A stretch of 64,000 nucleotides of DNA from Pseudomonas monsensis (GTDB lineage: Bacteria > Pseudomonadota > Gammaproteobacteria > Pseudomonadales > Pseudomonadaceae): positions 3,413,501 through 3,477,500 of the forward strand of contig NZ_CP077087.1 in assembly GCF_014268495.2 (NCBI RefSeq). The letters run 5' to 3'. Both the position numbers and the translations under genes were made by a program. Numbering within the stretch: position 1 is the stretch's first letter; each line of letters begins with the position of its first letter. Positions 41,461 through 50,435 of the stretch are shown piece by piece. Below the pieces are notes generated by a model, which made no database searches, was not told the origin of the DNA, and was given only the letters and a program-made list of their open reading frames with translations.

Positions 41461-42602
41461 AGGGCGCTTGCTCGTGCCGAGCGCAGACAGACGCCATCCG
41501 GAAGGGTTTCAATGGCTTGTGGGTAGCGCTTCAAGGCCGCGCCGTCGACGTCGAACAAGTGCAGGTTGTCGATGTCCAGTTGCAGCTCAACCCGATCGCC
41601 GGCTTGCCATCCGGCGCTGACTTCGCAACGACAGATCAGTGGATCGTCTTGACCTGTCTCGAGGTGCACATAGGTTTCGCTGCCCAGGTATTCGACCGCG
41701 GTAACGATGACGCCAGCGGCTTTATCCGCCACCTTCAGCGACACATGCTCCGGACGAATCCCCAGGCTCAGTTGCGTGCCCGTCGCCAGGTTCGAGCTGT
41801 CGAAGGGCAGGGGCATGATTCCCCATACAAGGGTATCGACCAGGCTGGTTTCGCCTGGCGTCTGCAGGCGCACCGGCAGAAAATTCATTCTGGGCGAGCC
41901 GAGAAAACCGGCGACAAAGCGGCTGGCCGGGCGCTCATAGAGTTCGCGCGGTGCGCCGACCTGCTCTACATGGCCGCCATTGAGCACGACAATTTTGTCG
42001 GCCAGGGTCATCGCTTCTACCTGATCGTGGGTAACGTAGATCATGGTCGAGCGCAGTCGGGCATGCAGCCGGGCGATTTCGTTGCGCATCTGCACCCGCA
42101 AGGACGCGTCCAGGTTGGAAAGCGGCTCATCGAACAACAAAATGTCCGGTTCTCGCGCCATGGCTCTGCCCATGGCCACACGCTGACGCTGCCCACCGGA
42201 CAGCTCTTTTGGCTTGCGTTGCAGCAGCTTGTCCAATTGCAGGATTTGCGCAGTTTTCAGCACCCGCTCGCGCAGGCTGCTCTTTTCCGTCTTCGCAAGC
42301 TTGAGACCAAAACTGATGTTGTCGTAGACGCTCATGTGCGGGTATAGCGCATAAGACTGAAACACCATGCCGACGCCACGCTCGCGCGGCTCCAGGTCGT
42401 TGACCCGTCGCCCGTCGATCAGCAGGTCGCCGGCGCAGATCGAATCCAGTCCGGCGATCAGCCGCAGCAGGGTCGACTTTCCGCAGCCCGAAGGGCCGAC
42501 GAACACCACGAATTCACCCGCCGCGATCTCCAGGTTGATGTCGCGAAGAATCCGCACGCCGCCCAATTGTTTGTTCACGTTGTCCAGTTTTAATTTGATC
42601 AC
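41457..42602 (-). CDS. Sugar ABC transporter ATPase (MalK/UgpC-type)
   Basis: A 381-residue ATPase with GPSGCGKST, LSGGQRQRVAMGRAMARE and ILLFDEPLSNLD, plus a C-terminal TOBE-type regulatory domain (about 240-381). The start is GTG at 42602 with AAGGAAC upstream. It energises the two permeases next to it. Confidence 0.93.
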   Translation of the reverse strand: MIKLKLDNVNKQLGGVRILRDINLEIAAGEFVVFVGPSGCGKSTLLRLIAGLDSICAGDLLIDGRRVNDLEPRERGVGMVFQSYALYPHMSVYDNISFGLKLAKTEKSSLRERVLKTAQILQLDKLLQRKPKELSGGQRQRVAMGRAMAREPDILLFDEPLSNLDASLRVQMRNEIARLHARLRSTMIYVTHDQVEAMTLADKIVVLNGGHVEQVGAPRELYERPASRFVAGFLGSPRMNFLPVRLQTPGETSLVDTLVWGIMPLPFDSSNLATGTQLSLGIRPEHVSLKVADKAAGVIVTAVEYLGSETYVHLETGQDDPLICRCEVSAGWQAGDRVELQLDIDNLHLFDVDGAALKRYPQAIETLPDGVCLRSARASAL

Positions 42603-42629
42603 GATGCTGTTCCTTGTCTTTGTTGGGCA

Positions 42630-43472
42630 TCAACCCTTTAACGCGCCGGCAGTGAGACCGGAAACGATTCGGCGCTGGAAGATCAGCACCAGAATCACCA
42701 GTGGGACGGTGACCAGCACCGATGCCGCCATCAACAAGCCCCAAGGCAACTCATGGGGGCTGCCGCCGGAAATCAAGGCGATGGCGACCGGCACCGTGCG
42801 TTGGGTGTCAGTGAGGGTGAAGGTCAGGGCAAACAGGAACTCGTTCCACGCGGCGATGAAGGCCAATAAACCAGTGGTCACCAGCGCGGGCCATAGCAAC
42901 GGCAACAGCACTCGGGTCAGCGTGACCCAAGGCGAGGCGCCATCCATGATTGCCGCTTCCTCCAATTCATGGGGCAATTGCCCCATGAATGTGGTCAGCA
43001 CCCAGACGGTGAAGGGCAGGGTGAAAATCGTGTAGCTCAGGATCAACGCCCAGGACGTGTTGTACAGCCCCAAGGCACGGATCACTTCGAACAGCCCCGA
43101 CAACACCGCAACCTGGGGAAACATCGACACGCCAAGCACCATCATCAACACCGTGCCACGCCCGCGGAATTTCACCCGGCCCAAGGCATAGGCGGCGGTC
43201 AGGCTGAGGAACAGCGCCAGTGTCACCACGCACAGCGCAACCACCAGCGAATTACCGATCGCCCGCAGGAATGAGGCTTGATGGAGGATCGCCGCATAAT
43301 TGGAAAAGTCCGGGTTTGCGATCCAGTAGCTGACCTCGAACAAGGCGCTGGACGGCTTCAGCGACGTGAGGATGGCGTAGTAGAAGGGGAAAACCGCATA
43401 CAGCAACAACACCCCGATCAGACACCAGAAGCCGAGGCGCAACAACGCTTTTTTCAGCAGGCGCGGGCTCAT
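42630..43472 (-). CDS. Sugar ABC transporter permease 2 (MalG-type)
   Basis: A 280-residue permease with six helices and the EAA loop ELEEAAIMDGASPWVTLTRV. ATG 43472 overlaps the stop of permease 1 by 4 bp. Forms the membrane channel with permease 1. Confidence 0.93.
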   Translation of the reverse strand: MSPRLLKKALLRLGFWCLIGVLLLYAVFPFYYAILTSLKPSSALFEVSYWIANPDFSNYAAILHQASFLRAIGNSLVVALCVVTLALFLSLTAAYALGRVKFRGRGTVLMMVLGVSMFPQVAVLSGLFEVIRALGLYNTSWALILSYTIFTLPFTVWVLTTFMGQLPHELEEAAIMDGASPWVTLTRVLLPLLWPALVTTGLLAFIAAWNEFLFALTFTLTDTQRTVPVAIALISGGSPHELPWGLLMAASVLVTVPLVILVLIFQRRIVSGLTAGALKG

Positions 43473-44431
43473 GAACGGGCCTCCAGTTGACGGCGGCCGA
43501 GGTAGAGATAAAGCATGGCGATGACCGCCACCACCAGAAACAACAGGGTCGAAGCCGCGCTGCCGTAACCGACGTCCTGGAACTCCACCAGGTGCTGGCG
43601 GGCATACACCGACATGCTCATCGTGCTCGACGAGTTCGAGGTCAGCACATAGATCACGTCGAATACCCGCAGCGAGTCGAGAATGCGAAAGATCGCTGCC
43701 ACCAGCAGTGCAGGCATCAACAGGGGAAGGGTGACACGCCAGAACACTTTCAGCGGGTGGATGCCATCGACCCGGGCCGCTTCGTAGCAATCGCTTGGCA
43801 ACATCTGCAAGGCCGCCAGCATCAGCAGTGTGACAAAAGGCACGGTCTTCCAGACGTCGACGATGATCACCGCCCACATCGACAGGTCTGCATCTGCCGT
43901 CCAGGCCAGGGGCGCGTCAATCAGGCCGAGGCTCAGCATCAAGTGATTGATGATGCCGAACTGGTCGTTCAGCATCCATGCCCAGATCTTTGCCGAGACA
44001 ATGGTCGGAATCGCCCACGGAATCAGAATCAGCGCACGCACCAGAGAACGGCCGGTGAACTTGATGTTCAACAGCAACGCCACCAACAGCCCCAGTACGA
44101 CTTCCAGGCCCACTGACACCACAGTGAAATACAACGTGTTGCGCACCGCATTCCACCATTGTGGATCGACGAGGATGCCCGACCAGGCGGAACCGTTGCG
44201 GACCAGATAATTGCTCAAGCCGATGAAGGTTGCGCCACCGCTGTCCGCCAGGCTGGCGTCGGTCAGGCTGAACCAGAATGTGCGCAGCAGCGGCCAGGCA
44301 GCGACCAGGGCCAGACACAACAGCATCGGTGTCAGGAACAGCCAGGCGGCGCGTACCCGACGGCGTTGTACGGGCGTTTCCCTCGTGAGCAGCAGCTCGT
44401 CGAAGGGGGCATGGGCAGTAGAGACAGACAT
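43469..44431 (-). CDS. Sugar ABC transporter permease 1 (MalF-type)
   Basis: A 320-residue permease with six main helices and the EAA loop CYEAARVDGIHPLKVFWRVT. It lies 21 bp after the binding protein and overlaps permease 2. The N-terminal cytoplasmic segment includes ETPVQRRRVRAAWLFL. Confidence 0.93.
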   Translation of the reverse strand: MSVSTAHAPFDELLLTRETPVQRRRVRAAWLFLTPMLLCLALVAAWPLLRTFWFSLTDASLADSGGATFIGLSNYLVRNGSAWSGILVDPQWWNAVRNTLYFTVVSVGLEVVLGLLVALLLNIKFTGRSLVRALILIPWAIPTIVSAKIWAWMLNDQFGIINHLMLSLGLIDAPLAWTADADLSMWAVIIVDVWKTVPFVTLLMLAALQMLPSDCYEAARVDGIHPLKVFWRVTLPLLMPALLVAAIFRILDSLRVFDVIYVLTSNSSSTMSMSVYARQHLVEFQDVGYGSAASTLLFLVVAVIAMLYLYLGRRQLEARS

Positions 44432-44452
44432 GGTGATTTCCTTCCTTGTGGC

Positions 44453-45727
44453 TTACCAGTTCTGGCGTTTGATGCGCGTGAGTTCGCTTTCCAGTTCGGC
44501 CAGCGCCTGATCGACGGGCAACTCGCCCGCGAGCACGCCATGCACGCGATCGAAGAACGCATTGGAGACCCGCGGATAGCGATCGGCGGTGATTGACGCG
44601 GGGCGCATGACCCCATCGTTGAGAATGCTGTGCAACTGAGCGTAATAAGGCATGGCCGCGAGTAACTCGGGATCTTGATACAGCGACTCGATCACCGGGT
44701 TATAGGCGCCTGCCAGGGCTCGACGTTTTTGCTCCTGGGCGCTGGTCAGGTAGCTCACCAGCTTGGCGGCAAGTTCGGGATGGGCGCTGTAGCGCGATAT
44801 CGCCAGGCCCCAGCCACCGAGGGTGGAGGCATGGTCGCCGGCCTCGCCGCCGCGGGGCAGGGGAGCGACCCCGACTTTGTCTTTTACGGCACTGTCCTGG
44901 CTTTGCACCAGGGCCCAGACATAGGGCCAGTTACGCATGAACAGCGCATTGCCCGACTGGAAAACGCCACGGCCTTCTTCCTCGGTGTAATTGAGCACGC
45001 CACGCGGGGAGATGTCGCCGACCCAGCTTTTCGCCAACGTCAAAGCTGCTCTTGAAGCCTGACTGTTGACCACGATGTCGCCGCGTTGATTGATCAGCCC
45101 GCCTTGCGGCTGGCTGCTGATCCACTCCAGCGCATTACACGTCAGTCCCTCGTAGGCGCGGCCCTGAAAGATGTAACCCCAGACATTGGCGTTCCCGGCG
45201 GTGCGCTCGGCCTGTTGAACATCCCTCGCGGTAGCAGTCATTTCTTCCCAGGTCTGGGGGACCTGCCGGTTGTATTTCTCAAGCAAGTCTTTGCGGTAAT
45301 ACAGCAGGCCCGAGTCGGTGAACCAGGGCATCGTCACCAAACGTCCGTTTACGGTGGCGTTATCGACCTGTGCCTGGAAGTAGCCTTGGGTCGCGTTGGC
45401 TGGAAGCACCTCACGCAGATCCATCAGATGTTTGGCCAGCATCCCCGGCCAGACCATGTCGATTTGAATGATGTCGATGTCGGCGGACTGCGCACTGAGG
45501 ATCTGTTGATAGAACGACAACCTCTCGGTCGCCGAGTTAGGCGTGGAGACCACCTCGACGCTGTTGCCAGTCTGTTTCGACCACCTCTCGACGGCCTCCT
45601 TGCACAGTTGCAACTCCGCACCCACAGCACCGCACGAGATCGTCAGATCGGCTGCGCTCGATACGGATGGAAGTGCGGCAAACAGGGTGATCAATGTGGC
45701 GGGCAGGAGCGATTTCAGGTGTTTCAT
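44453..45727 (-). CDS. Periplasmic sugar-binding protein of the sucrose ABC importer
   Basis: A 424-residue type-1 extracellular solute-binding protein with signal peptide MKHLKSLLPATLITLFAALP and cleavage near SSA-ADL. The core (SFYQQILSAQSADIDIIQID, GRLVTMPWFTDSGLLYYRKD) is like trehalose/maltose binding proteins. ATG 45727 is chosen to start at the signal; upstream in-frame codons look non-coding and cross the operator. First gene of the operon downstream of GTTAACGTTAAC. Confidence 0.92.
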   Translation of the reverse strand: MKHLKSLLPATLITLFAALPSVSSAADLTISCGAVGAELQLCKEAVERWSKQTGNSVEVVSTPNSATERLSFYQQILSAQSADIDIIQIDMVWPGMLAKHLMDLREVLPANATQGYFQAQVDNATVNGRLVTMPWFTDSGLLYYRKDLLEKYNRQVPQTWEEMTATARDVQQAERTAGNANVWGYIFQGRAYEGLTCNALEWISSQPQGGLINQRGDIVVNSQASRAALTLAKSWVGDISPRGVLNYTEEEGRGVFQSGNALFMRNWPYVWALVQSQDSAVKDKVGVAPLPRGGEAGDHASTLGGWGLAISRYSAHPELAAKLVSYLTSAQEQKRRALAGAYNPVIESLYQDPELLAAMPYYAQLHSILNDGVMRPASITADRYPRVSNAFFDRVHGVLAGELPVDQALAELESELTRIKRQNW

Positions 45728-45757
45728 CGAGCGTCCTTTATTTTTGTTTTTAGAAAA

Positions 45758-45769
45758 GTTAACGTTAAC
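45758..45769. promoter_or_regulatory. LacI-type operator in the divergent sucrose promoter region
   Basis: GTTAACGTTAAC is a perfect 12-bp palindrome with the CG centre expected for LacI-family sites. It lies 31 bp upstream of the binding-protein ATG and 126 bp upstream of the porin ATG, in the region shared by both transcripts. Confidence 0.75.
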
Positions 45770-45894
45770 ATCGCCAAATGTAGCAGCGTATTTGCGATGA
45801 GGCACCCTTTTTTTCGTCGATTGCGACAACGCGCTGCTCCGGTAAAAAAACGCCAATAGCGTCAACCAACAATAAAAACAAACAGGGATTTCAC

Positions 45895-47460
45895 ATGCAG
45901 AAAGCAACAGGCTGGCTCCTGGCAGGTGTGCTCGGCACATCCGCGGCGACCTCTCAGGCAGCGACACTGGAACAGCGCATGGCCGCACTTGAAGCCCGTG
46001 CCAGCGCAGCCGAAAAGCGCGCAGCCACGGCCGAACAGCAGACCCAAATACTTGCCCGCGAATTGCAGCAGATCAAACTTGCGTCCCCTCCCTTGCAGCC
46101 CGCCGCGTCTAACGCAACAGCCATTTCGGCGCCTGACCTGGATACCCGACTGGCAAAACTCGAAGCCCGTCAGCAAAGCCCGGAGAAAGAGGGCAGTACC
46201 GGACACCTCACTGATGGGTTCAGCTTCAACGGCTATGCGCGCTCCGGATTGTTGGTCGACGAGGGACTCGGTGGTGGCCGTGGCGGCCCTTATACAACGC
46301 CGGCCGGCTCGGTGGGCGGTGCAGTGGGGCGACTCGGCAACGAAGACGACACCTACATGCGTATCGACCTGTCGAAAGAGATCCATGCACAAAACGGCAC
46401 CCGCTCCAAGTTCACGGTTTCCATCGCCGACGGGGTGGAAAGCTCCAACGACTGGACGGCCGACGAAAGCAAACTCAACGTGCGCCAGGTATTCGCCACG
46501 CTCGACCATGTCGCCGCGTTCAAAGGCAATTCAGTGTTCGAGAACGCCACGCTGTGGGCAGGCAAGCGCTTCGACAGAGACAACTTCGATATCCACTGGC
46601 TGGACTCGGACGTCGTCTACCTGGCTGGCACCGGCGGTGGCATTTACGATGTGCAGATGAACAAGAACTGGCGCTCGAATTACTCCTTGATTGGGCGTAG
46701 CTACGGGGATTTCAGTCAAGGCGGTATCAATGCCGATGTGGAAAGCTACATTCTGACCTCCAACCAGTTTTTCGCGGATGGCCAGTGGCAATGGATGTAC
46801 AACGCCATCGGTGCGAAGAAAAACGATTTCTCGACCCGCACCAATAAAGCCGGTTTGACGCCTGCGGATTCCGGCTTGCACAGCATGCTGGCCAATCACC
46901 AGAAAACTTTTTTCGGCAGAGAAGGCTTCTTCAAAACGGCGCTGCTCTATGGGCAAGGCCTGGGTGCAGAGGTCAAGAACGTTGGCTCGGACGGGGAGTT
47001 GATCGACGAGGCCCGCGCGCTGCGTCTGGCACTTTACGGGGAGACCCCGCTTGCGCCTGACTGGCGTATCGGGCCCAGCTTGCTGGCCGAGCAAAGCAAG
47101 GACCGATACGTCAAGGGTGACGACTACCGCTGGCTGACTCTGAACGTGCGACTGGCTAACAAAATCAACAGTAACTTCGAGATGGCCTACGAACTGAGCT
47201 GGCAAACCATGAACCTCGACCCCAAGGGCTATCTGCAACGTAATGCGGTTGACGGTAACTTCTGGAAATTCACGGTCGCCCCGACATTCAAACTTGACGT
47301 TGCAGATCTTCTTACGCGTCCTGAACTGCGAGTGTTCGCAAGCTTCATGAACTGGTCTTCGGATCTGGACAGATTCAGCACCACAGATGCCTTTGGCATG
47401 ACCGACTTCCATGCGGGAGGTGTCTGGCAGTACGGCATTCAGATGGAGACCTGGTTTTAA
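45895..47460 (+). CDS. LamB/ScrY-type carbohydrate porin with N-terminal coiled coil
   Basis: A 521-residue outer-membrane protein with a signal peptide (cleavage near SQA-ATL), an Ala/Glu-rich coiled coil (about 25-90: QRMAALEARASAAEKRAATA), then a maltoporin-like barrel starting at FSFNGYARSGLLV and ending in an aromatic terminus (METWF). The coiled coil is characteristic of ScrY sucrose porins. Divergent from the importer genes, sharing the operator. Passes sucrose across the outer membrane. Confidence 0.9.
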   Translation: MQKATGWLLAGVLGTSAATSQAATLEQRMAALEARASAAEKRAATAEQQTQILARELQQIKLASPPLQPAASNATAISAPDLDTRLAKLEARQQSPEKEGSTGHLTDGFSFNGYARSGLLVDEGLGGGRGGPYTTPAGSVGGAVGRLGNEDDTYMRIDLSKEIHAQNGTRSKFTVSIADGVESSNDWTADESKLNVRQVFATLDHVAAFKGNSVFENATLWAGKRFDRDNFDIHWLDSDVVYLAGTGGGIYDVQMNKNWRSNYSLIGRSYGDFSQGGINADVESYILTSNQFFADGQWQWMYNAIGAKKNDFSTRTNKAGLTPADSGLHSMLANHQKTFFGREGFFKTALLYGQGLGAEVKNVGSDGELIDEARALRLALYGETPLAPDWRIGPSLLAEQSKDRYVKGDDYRWLTLNVRLANKINSNFEMAYELSWQTMNLDPKGYLQRNAVDGNFWKFTVAPTFKLDVADLLTRPELRVFASFMNWSSDLDRFSTTDAFGMTDFHAGGVWQYGIQMETWF

Positions 47461-47474
47461 AGGCCGAGAGACAA

Positions 47475-47501
47475 GTGCAGTGCGGCTTGGTCGCACTGCA
47501 C
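47475..47501 (+). terminator. Stem-loop after the porin gene
   Basis: GTGCAGTGCG and its exact complement form a 10-bp stem with a 7-base loop, 14 bp after the porin stop. It lacks a T-run, so termination strength is uncertain. Confidence 0.55.
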
Positions 47502-47548
47502 CAAGCCAGCAGTGCTACATGCAAGAAGCCTATATCCCCGGTCAAGAA

Positions 47549-47854
47549 CTAGCCATTTTCAAGCATGGCGGTGGTATTTTCCTGATCGTTATCATATGCA
47601 CTACTTGCCGGGGCATCGTTGTCTGTCCGCACAACCAAACCCTTGTTAAGCGCCTTACCGTCGACATAGATACTTTGCATGCCTGCGCCCACGGCGCTGA
47701 ACGTGGCCCCAGAGTCGCTTCGGCCATTCGTTTGAATGACCTGATAGAGTGGTAGGGCGGCCGTTGCGTTAATAGGCAAGATGCCGGCGGCGTGGCTAAC
47801 CAATAACGACAGGGATGATTTAATGCCGGATGCAGTTTTTGTAAGTCGAACCAT
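47549..47854 (-). CDS. Possible small hypothetical protein
   Basis: An open frame of 101 codons, with a hydrophobic stretch (SLSLLVSHAAGILPINATAA) that could be a signal peptide and GAGMQSIYVDGKALNKGLVV afterwards. No ribosome site fits the first ATG, which lies inside the divergent thioesterase gene, so the true start, if any, would be internal. No family recognised. It could be chance. Confidence 0.3.
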   Translation of the reverse strand: MVRLTKTASGIKSSLSLLVSHAAGILPINATAALPLYQVIQTNGRSDSGATFSAVGAGMQSIYVDGKALNKGLVVRTDNDAPASSAYDNDQENTTAMLENG

Positions 47855-48227
47855 TTTGTTCGGAGATTGTGACCCGGCAGGAGTGGTTTACACTCCGCGG
47901 TTCTCATATTTTGCTGTAGAAGCTATCTATGTAGCGCTTGACCGGTGGCTGGGCGCTCCAGGGCTTAGAACTTTAATGGGTTTTAATATTCTGCCGCCGG
48001 TGCGCGCGATGTCGATAGAGTTGCTGAGCCCTGTAACGTGGGATGATGAAATGATTATAAAAGTCGGTGTGGCCAAGTTGGGCGCGCACTCGTTTACCTT
48101 TTTGGTTGAGGGTTTTTTAGGTAAGGACGTATTGGCTTTTACGGCGAATATCACCCACGTATGCGTCTCACCAGAAAGCAAGGAAGTTATACCCATTCCC
48201 GCTCAGTTGAGAGCACTTCTTTCATAA
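47823..48227 (+). CDS. Hotdog-fold acyl-CoA thioesterase
   Basis: A 134-residue protein of the 4-hydroxybenzoyl-CoA thioesterase type. The motif FGDCDPAGVVYTPRFSYFAV contains the active-site Asp in the usual D-x-D/N-x-x-G position. ATG 47823 is preceded by AGGGATGA. AT content is higher than its neighbours, and it is flanked by remnants, suggesting transfer. It overlaps the decayed LysR fragment at the 3' end. Confidence 0.8.
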   Translation: MPDAVFVSRTILFGDCDPAGVVYTPRFSYFAVEAIYVALDRWLGAPGLRTLMGFNILPPVRAMSIELLSPVTWDDEMIIKVGVAKLGAHSFTFLVEGFLGKDVLAFTANITHVCVSPESKEVIPIPAQLRALLS

Positions 48228-48540
48228 ACTCCACCAGTTCACCCATGGCCAATTCACGCTTGATCAGTTGCCGGGGCAGGGTGGTCCAGTCGAGCACGGC
48301 ACGAACCATTTCGAATAACGCCAGATAGCTTTCCGCTTGCCACAACTGGGTCGAGCGCAGGTATTCGCTGCGCGGCAATTTACTCGCGTGGGCGCTGAAG
48401 GCCAGGCGGCGATGAGCGTGCTGGTCGTCGAAAGTGACGGTATCGAGTTGTGCCAATGGATGGCCGGATTGGCAGACATGCAGCATGATCAATTTGCCCA
48501 GTTGCTGGAACGCAAGTTCCCTGGGTAACCCGCCAATCTG
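48187..48540 (-). pseudogene. C-terminal remnant of a LysR-family regulator
   Basis: Minus-strand codons give PRELAFQQLGKLIMLHVCQS, then TFDDQHAHRRLAFSAHASKL, ESYLALFEMVRAVLDWTTLP and a normal end RELAMGELVEFMKEVLST. The last block, with SYLAL-EMVRA-L-W-TLP, is the effector-domain end of LTTRs. The N-terminal half including the HTH is absent; the fragment stops where an NCS2 permease remnant on the other strand begins. The last 41 bp overlap the thioesterase. Confidence 0.75.
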
Positions 48541-48543
48541 TTG

Positions 48544-48750
48544 CCGGGCTTGGCCACGGTCAGTGTGACATTGGTGATCATGGCCGGGACCACCGACAAC
48601 TGCCTGGCGATCGGCAAACCGACCACGCAACGGACTCTCGATAACGCGTTTCGCGCTGACGGTTTCTCGACCATGCTCGGCTGCTTGTTCAACAGCTTTC
48701 CCTACAACGTCTTCACCCAGAACATCGGTTTGATTGCGCTTGAAGATGCT
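48544..48750 (+). pseudogene. Internal remnant of an NCS2 nucleobase permease
   Basis: Plus-strand codons give LVIMAGTTDNCLAIGK, then LDNAFRADGFSTMLGCLFNS and FPYNVFTQNIGLIAL, the transport-core region of uracil-xanthine permeases. About 65 of 450 residues remain, with no start and an abrupt end at EDATRRC. It abuts the LysR fragment, so the two coding remnants face each other 5' to 5'-cut end. Confidence 0.75.
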
Positions 48751-48904
48751 ACGAGGAGGTGCTGGGTTGATTGTCGAAGTGGAGACATGCTTAGCGTGAG
48801 GGTGCCTAGCGCAATATATCATTTAACATAATATACATTATGCGAAGCGTCCTATAGAGGTCTGGGGGGCTCTGGTGGTCAGATTTGAAGGCAGGCACTG
48901 CCTC

Positions 48905-49450
48905 TTACGCATCACCTGGTCCAGCTTGCTGGTTGGCGATGTAACTCACAATGAATGCATCCTGCGATCCGCGCTCTTTGTGATATCCAACCACGTTGGC
49001 CAACGTCCACCGCAGCATCCTCATCAGAATCGGGTCAGAAAATTTTGCGCTGGTGGACTCGTATGGATACCGGCTGTTGGTGAACACGCGTCGATATCTC
49101 TCAAAGCAATCTTCTTGGCTGTCCAGTGCCAGGCTGCACCGGATCTGTTCAGGAACGGCATGAAACAACGTCAGCAAATCATGCCCATCAAGACGTTGGT
49201 TACGATCGGTTTTCCCCGAGTCCTGAAGCCGTTTGTGAGCCGCCTTGATGGCATCCTTATCAAGGTCGTAGGTTTCACCAGTGGTTCCTTGGTGCTGGTC
49301 AGGAATCGAAATAAAGCTCTTTAGCAGGATCTCCATACCGATCGCTGCATTGACTTGCGCTACGTGCGGTAGATGTTGCGCATCCAGCAGCTCCGCTGCT
49401 TTTAGGTAGCTGTGCGCGCTTTCCAGCATCCAGCCTGGGAAATGATTCAT
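48905..49450 (-). CDS. HEPN-like orphan protein
   Basis: A 181-residue, mainly helical protein. The first helices (SYLKAAELL, VAQVNAAIGMEILLKSFI) have the A..E..LK pattern of HEPN families. R83-N84 and H90 in DRNQRLDGHDLLTLF fit R-polar-x5-H, and ERYRRVFTNSRYPYE is also seen in HEPN-like families. The motif lies earlier than in canonical HEPN RNases, so nuclease activity is uncertain. No partner antitoxin is evident. Preceded by an AT-rich hairpin at 49588; ATG has a weak site. Neighbours are remnants. Confidence 0.55.
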   Translation of the reverse strand: MNHFPGWMLESAHSYLKAAELLDAQHLPHVAQVNAAIGMEILLKSFISIPDQHQGTTGETYDLDKDAIKAAHKRLQDSGKTDRNQRLDGHDLLTLFHAVPEQIRCSLALDSQEDCFERYRRVFTNSRYPYESTSAKFSDPILMRMLRWTLANVVGYHKERGSQDAFIVSYIANQQAGPGDA

Positions 49451-49587
49451 TGATGTTTTTTCCCTTATTGGCAGATGCTGATTTTCTCACCTTGAGCGTT
49501 ATCGTCCATTTTTGGAAGATAGCGTTCAAGGATGAGCTACCCCTAGCTCATCTGATGAGCTACCCTACTCTTTTGATGCTATATAGT

Positions 49588-49623
49588 TATAACTAAACTA
49601 AATGCTTGTTTAGTTTAGTTATA
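49588..49623. repeat. AT-rich 15-bp perfect inverted repeat
   Basis: TATAACTAAACTAAA (49588-49602) and its exact complement (49609-49623) with loop TGCTTG. Markedly AT-rich against the surrounding GC-rich DNA. It lies about 140 bp upstream of the HEPN-like gene start and could be an operator, a terminator or an old insertion end. Confidence 0.75.
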
Positions 49624-49733
49624 TATCAACGCTTTGCTGAACGCCTCGATGGTCACCCTTCAGGCTTACGACCAACAGCTGGCGCATTCAACCACGCGCC
49701 TTCTTCAGCGGGTCCGGGCATTAGCTATCGGCT

Positions 49734-49943
49734 TTGATGCGCTTGAGTTTGCCCGTAGTCAATCCGGCGACTGAAAGCGTAGTTGCAGAGCGTGCGGGTT
49801 TCCTTGGAAAGATTTACGACCTGATCCTTGAACGAAAAGAGCCACTTGCACAGGCGCTTTCTCTGGAAATGGGCGCTGCCATCGGTTTCGCCCGAGCAAT
49901 GCAACTGACCGCTCTTGCGGTCAATGCGACGTCCATCAGATGA
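49734..49943 (+). pseudogene. Internally deleted aldehyde dehydrogenase remnant
   Basis: LPVVNPATESVVAERAGFLG continues IYDLILERKEPLAQALSLEM and GAAIGFARAMQ. These are two normally separated parts of the ALDH N-terminal domain: the NPAT-E block and the ERK-L-SLE-G-xxxARA block; about 30 residues between them are missing. The cofactor and catalytic domains are absent. It stops in the gap before the YeeE-like gene. Confidence 0.75.
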
Positions 49944-49998
49944 TCAAGGTTGCATCGCGATTAACCTTCACTACACACGCCCCTGTAAGGAGAGCGTC

Positions 49999-50433
49999 AT
50001 GATCGACATGAACCACTTCACGCCGTTGAGCGCCTTGCTCGGAGGCTTGCTGATCGGCACGGGGGCAGTGCTGTTGATACTGTTCAACGGGCGCATCGCA
50101 GGCATTAGCGGCATTGTCGGCAGTCTGCTGCGCCCGATAACCGGGGATGTAGCGTGGCGCGCGGCTTTCATTTTGGGCCTGCTAATGGCGCCATTGGCTT
50201 TTCGCCTGTTCGCCTCTTTACCCGCAATACAGATTGATGCCGGATATCCGTTATTGATTGTCGCGGGCCTGCTGGTCGGCATCGGCACCCGTTATGGCGC
50301 TGGCTGCACCAGCGGCCACGGTGTGTGTGGACTGTCGCGCTTATCGACGCGCTCTGTGATAGCGACACTGGTGTTCATGGGGGCGGGTTTCGTTACCGTT
50401 TTTGTCGTTAAGCACCTTCTGGGAGGTCTTTGA
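49999..50433 (+). CDS. YeeE/YedE-type transporter, N-terminal half
   Basis: A 144-residue membrane protein with four helices and the signature GAGCTSGHGVCGLSRLSTRS near residue 100, whose cysteine handles sulfur species in this family. ATG 49999 is chosen because AAGGAGA lies just upstream. It pairs with the next gene, which holds the second half of the transporter, as in PmpA/PmpB-like split systems that import sulfur compounds. Confidence 0.87.
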   Translation: MIDMNHFTPLSALLGGLLIGTGAVLLILFNGRIAGISGIVGSLLRPITGDVAWRAAFILGLLMAPLAFRLFASLPAIQIDAGYPLLIVAGLLVGIGTRYGAGCTSGHGVCGLSRLSTRSVIATLVFMGAGFVTVFVVKHLLGGL

Positions 50434-50435
50434 CC

